In this document: positions 5,982 through 7,863 of the stretch, in pieces
How the letters are laid out: every line of letters starts with the position of its first letter
Position numbering within the stretch: the first letter of the stretch is position 1
Origin: Candidatus Bathyarchaeota archaeon
GTDB lineage: Archaea; Thermoproteota; Bathyarchaeia; TCS64
Direction: 5' to 3'
Assembly: GCA_014729945.1 (NCBI GenBank)
Contig: WJJC01000023.1
Location: 1-7,863, forward strand
Length of the DNA stretch: 7,863 nt
Position numbers and translations under genes: made by a program
Notes under the pieces: generated by a model
Seen by the model: only the letters and a program-made list of their open reading frames with translations
What the model was told of the DNA's origin: nothing
Databases searched by the model: none

Positions 5982-6862
5982 CAGAAAGTAATCCACTATC
6001 ACCAATGAAGGCGAGGATCACCGAGATACAGGATATGACGGATATAGAGAAACTGATAACCCTGAGATTTCAAGACAGTAAGGATGCCCAAGAATTTAGC
6101 TACATGCCAGGTCAATTCGTAAAACTGGGTGTAATGGGTGTGGGGGAAGCCCCTATATCTATTTGTACATCACAGACCGATGAACCAGGACTAGAGCTTT
6201 GTATCCGAAACGCTGGGCGAGTAACTAACGCCCTTCACCAGAAAAAGGTGGGTAACACCATCTGGGTCCGAGGACCTTACGGGAATGGATTCCCCATGGA
6301 AGAGCTAAACGGAAAGGATCTGTTACTGGTTGCAGGTGGATTGGGCATAGCCCCCATACGAGGGGTGCTTCAATACGCGTTACACAATAGAGAGAACTTT
6401 GGTGAGATAAGTTTCCTCTATGGTGTAAGATGTTATGATCTAATGCTCTTCAAGGACGAGATACTGGAATATTTCAGGAACGGGGACAAAGTAGGTGTCA
6501 AGCTCTATCTGAGTTATGAGGATGAGGAAGACGAGTTCTGCTATGGGTTACAATGCGAAAGAGATGACCGTTGTACGCATGGTCTGGTAACTAAGCTATT
6601 TAATCTGTTGGATAAGCGAAGTAAAAGTTCTGTGGCTCTCATAGGCGGGCCTCCAATCATGTACAAATTCACAGTGATGGAGCTAGAAACGATGGGCTTC
6701 AATCCGGATGAAGTCTATATGACTCTAGAACGCCGAATGAGGTGTGGTGTGGGCCAATGTGGCCACTGTATCGTGGGCACGGGGAAATCGATCAAGTATG
6801 TCTGCAAGGATGGCCCCGTATTTACGCTCTGGGACGCTATGAACACGAAGGGGATGATATAA
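5978..6862 (+). CDS. hydG: Group 3b [NiFe]-hydrogenase gamma subunit, FAD/NAD(P)H and [2Fe-2S]
   Basis: Flavoprotein that exchanges electrons with NAD(P)H, related to the P. furiosus hydrogenase I gamma subunit, AsrB and PyrK. 294 residues. Order: ferredoxin-reductase-like FAD domain (about 8-110) with YMPGQFVKLG (42-51), GEAPISICTS (56-65) and RGPYGNGFPM (98-107); nucleotide domain with AGGLGIAPIRGV (119-130) and ALIGGPPIMYKF (220-231); then a C-terminal [2Fe-2S] site, RMRCGVGQCGHC plus a later Cys (Cys256, 261, 264, 276), and a KDGPVFTLWDA tail. An acidic, Cys-bearing insert (181-201; Cys188/193/199) precedes GLVTKLF. A similar insert with two cysteines is, from memory, present in Pyrococcus. 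GTG start overlapping the beta stop by 4 bases, with a strong Shine-Dalgarno site. NAD versus NADP preference cannot be read safely. Confidence 0.93.
   Translation: MTESNPLSPMKARITEIQDMTDIEKLITLRFQDSKDAQEFSYMPGQFVKLGVMGVGEAPISICTSQTDEPGLELCIRNAGRVTNALHQKKVGNTIWVRGPYGNGFPMEELNGKDLLLVAGGLGIAPIRGVLQYALHNRENFGEISFLYGVRCYDLMLFKDEILEYFRNGDKVGVKLYLSYEDEEDEFCYGLQCERDDRCTHGLVTKLFNLLDKRSKSSVALIGGPPIMYKFTVMELETMGFNPDEVYMTLERRMRCGVGQCGHCIVGTGKSIKYVCKDGPVFTLWDAMNTKGMI
6850..6858 (+). promoter_or_regulatory. Shine-Dalgarno-like site for the delta-subunit gene
   Basis: GGGGATGAT matches GGAGGTGAT at seven of nine positions and ends 5 bases before ATG 6864. It lies within the last codons of the gamma gene and supports the ATG as the start. 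Confidence 0.5.
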
Positions 6863-6863
6863 G

Positions 6864-7637
6864 ATGAGTAAACCAAAACTTGGAATATTTAGCCTGACCG
6901 GATGTGGCGGTGATCAACTTCAGATATTAAACATGGAGGACGAGTTACTGGATCTGGTTAGCAGATTCGATATCGTGGATTTCCAGGAAGGTAGCAGCCG
7001 TAAAGTAGAGGGTCCCATAGACATCGCCTTCATCGAGGGAACCGTATCTACCCAGCATGATCTTGAGAAATTGAAGATAATCAGGGAACGGAGCAAGATA
7101 TTGATAGCTATGGGTAACTGCGCCATAGAGGGCTGTATACAGTCTATGCGGAACGGTGAGACAACGCTACAAGAGAGACTCAAGGACGTATATGACGTTG
7201 ATGAGAGCTTTTTTGACGCCAGGTTATCCAAACCCATAACAGAATACATCAAAGTGGACTTTCAGATACCCGGATGTCCAGTAGAGAAAGAAGAGACTCT
7301 AAAGGGAATAACCTCACTACTACAAGGTGACAGTCCTCCCTATTATTCATATCCCGTATGTGTTGAATGCAAACTCAATGAATATCCCTGTCTTATTACT
7401 GAAGAGGGGAAACCATGTCTGGGCCCAGTAATTAGGGCAGGATGCGATGCAAGGTGCCCGGGATTGGGTGTTGATTGTATAGGGTGCCGTGGCCCTGTGG
7501 AAGGTGCTGAGAATTTCGCTGCAGAGTATGAGATGTTGATTGGTCTTGGGTATACGCGAGAGGATATTCTGAAACGGTTGCGTGTATTTAGTGGTGAGAT
7601 AGGTGGGGAATTTCTAGGAGGCTTGGATGATGAGTAA
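6864..7637 (+). CDS. hydD: Group 3b [NiFe]-hydrogenase small (delta) subunit with Asp in the proximal-cluster motif
   Basis: Carries the iron-sulfur relay from the NiFe site towards beta and gamma. 257 residues, near the usual length, with no Tat signal, so cytoplasmic. Proximal cluster set: Cys14, then Asp17 (motif LTGCGGDQLQ) where the family normally has Cys, then Cys86 (AMGNCAIEG) and Cys138 (IPGCP). Other hydrogenase small-subunit marks: IAFIEGTVST (54-63) and the proximal-site surroundings GNCAIEGC. Two further [4Fe-4S] sites: Cys166/169/176/185 (CVECKLNEYPC...C) and Cys194/198/205/208 (GCDARCPGLGVDCIGC). The Asp codon is GAT at 6912-6914, two base changes from either Cys codon, which argues against a sequencing slip. 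One base separates it from the gamma stop. Its 3' end overlaps the start of the large-subunit gene by about 8-11 bases. Confidence 0.93.
   Translation: MSKPKLGIFSLTGCGGDQLQILNMEDELLDLVSRFDIVDFQEGSSRKVEGPIDIAFIEGTVSTQHDLEKLKIIRERSKILIAMGNCAIEGCIQSMRNGETTLQERLKDVYDVDESFFDARLSKPITEYIKVDFQIPGCPVEKEETLKGITSLLQGDSPPYYSYPVCVECKLNEYPCLITEEGKPCLGPVIRAGCDARCPGLGVDCIGCRGPVEGAENFAAEYEMLIGLGYTREDILKRLRVFSGEIGGEFLGGLDDE
7616..7621 (+). promoter_or_regulatory. Shine-Dalgarno site for the large-subunit gene
   Basis: AGGAGG lies in the 3' end of the delta gene, 5 bases before ATG 7627 and 8 bases before ATG 7630. Spacing slightly favours the second ATG; either is possible. Confidence 0.65.
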
Positions 7638-7863
7638 GAATATTAGGGTTGACGAGTTCACTAGAGTGGAGGGTCATGGCGGAATAGACATAATCCTCAA
7701 AGATGGTCTCGTTCAGGATGTCAAGTTCAATATATTTGAGGGCCCCCGGTTCTTTGAGCACGCAATAAAATCTTTTTACTATGAGAAGATACCCGACATA
7801 ACAAGACGAATATGTGCTATATGCACAGCCTCCCACAGTTTAGCCTCTATAGGCGCCATAGAG
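7627..7863 (+). CDS. hydA: Group 3b [NiFe]-hydrogenase large (alpha) subunit, 5' part only
   Basis: Catalytic subunit holding the NiFe(CN)2CO centre. Only the first 79 codons are in the window; relatives have roughly 420-430 residues. The frame starts at tandem ATG codons (7627 and 7630), overlapping the delta gene. I list the first, though MSKN from 7630 may be the real N-terminus. Visible: RVDEFTRVEGHGGIDI (7-22), the RVEGHG signature of hydrogenase large subunits; FEGPRFFEHA (37-46); then the first nickel-ligand motif RRICAICTASH (60-70) with Cys63, Cys66 and His70. The residue after the first Cys is Ala where many hydrogenases have Gly; P. furiosus, from memory, has Ser there, so this varies in group 3b. 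The second CxxC motif and the C-terminal maturation site lie beyond the window. Confidence 0.93.
   Translation, partial: MMSKNIRVDEFTRVEGHGGIDIILKDGLVQDVKFNIFEGPRFFEHAIKSFYYEKIPDITRRICAICTASHSLASIGAIE

Noticed and set aside
6903..6914. The idea that the CGGD motif marks a dead small subunit or a sequencing error.
   Set aside because: The change from Cys to GAT needs two base changes; all other cluster ligands and the large-subunit motif are intact, and the operon is uninterrupted.
6920..7252. A 110-codon minus-strand open frame opposite the hydrogenase small subunit.
   Set aside because: The sense strand encodes a conserved subunit with all expected motifs; the antisense product is Ser-rich shadow.
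7588..7836. Minus-strand open frame across the delta/alpha junction.
   Set aside because: It overlaps two real genes with Shine-Dalgarno support and has no family features.
1..7863. tRNA, rRNA, CRISPR array, insertion-sequence or prophage signals.
   Set aside because: No cloverleaf-like segments, spaced identical repeats, transposase or integrase motifs, or terminal inverted repeats were found by eye; coding density is high throughout.

Overview
The window looks archaeal. It is a moderately AT-rich chromosomal segment encoding a TrmB-family regulator, a zinc-ribbon/RDD membrane protein, an Agl3/SQD1-type UDP-sulfoquinovose synthase and a Pyrococcus-type soluble [NiFe]-hydrogenase. Genes that begin a transcription unit have TATA-like boxes roughly 25-45 bases before the start codon and no clear Shine-Dalgarno site. 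Genes inside the hydrogenase operon have good archaeal Shine-Dalgarno matches. ATA, AGA and CGA codons are common and two genes start with TTG. I cannot fix the lineage from sequence alone. An uncultured mesophilic or moderately thermophilic archaeon (Bathyarchaeia- or Asgard-like gene content) is an inference only.

Left part (1-3967), envelope and sugar-nucleotide genes. A UDP-sulfoquinovose synthase gene runs leftward off the window. It is divergent from a TrmB-family regulator, and the two share a roughly 100-base promoter region with one central TATA-like element. Then follow, on the plus strand, a membrane protein (zinc ribbon + RDD domain + about four extra membrane segments) and a GalE-like nucleotide-sugar epimerase/dehydratase. 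The epimerase is convergent with the next gene, and their stop codons overlap within the palindrome CTTAAG.

Right part (3964-7863), energy metabolism. A formate/nitrite-transporter (FNT) family channel gene lies on the minus strand. It is divergent, across a 137-base AT-rich promoter region with short tandem repeats, from a tightly packed operon in the order beta-gamma-delta-alpha of a group 3b [NiFe]-hydrogenase (sulfhydrogenase, hydBGDA). The large subunit is cut off by the window end just after its first nickel-binding motif. Electrons from H2 should pass from the NiFe site in alpha, through three clusters in delta and those in beta and gamma, to FAD and NAD(P) in gamma, or run in reverse. 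The beta and gamma subunits are homologous to AsrA/AsrB-type proteins, and this enzyme class can also reduce sulfur or polysulfide in vitro.

The most notable feature is in the hydrogenase small subunit. The usual CxxC that begins the proximal-cluster ligand set reads CGGD, so an aspartate stands where a cysteine ligand is expected. The FNT channel beside an Asr-like/sulfhydrogenase operon is a second point of interest. No tRNA, rRNA, CRISPR array, insertion sequence or phage gene was seen, and no gene-free stretch exceeds 300 bases. Everything present fits known families, so I do not see a wholly new system here.
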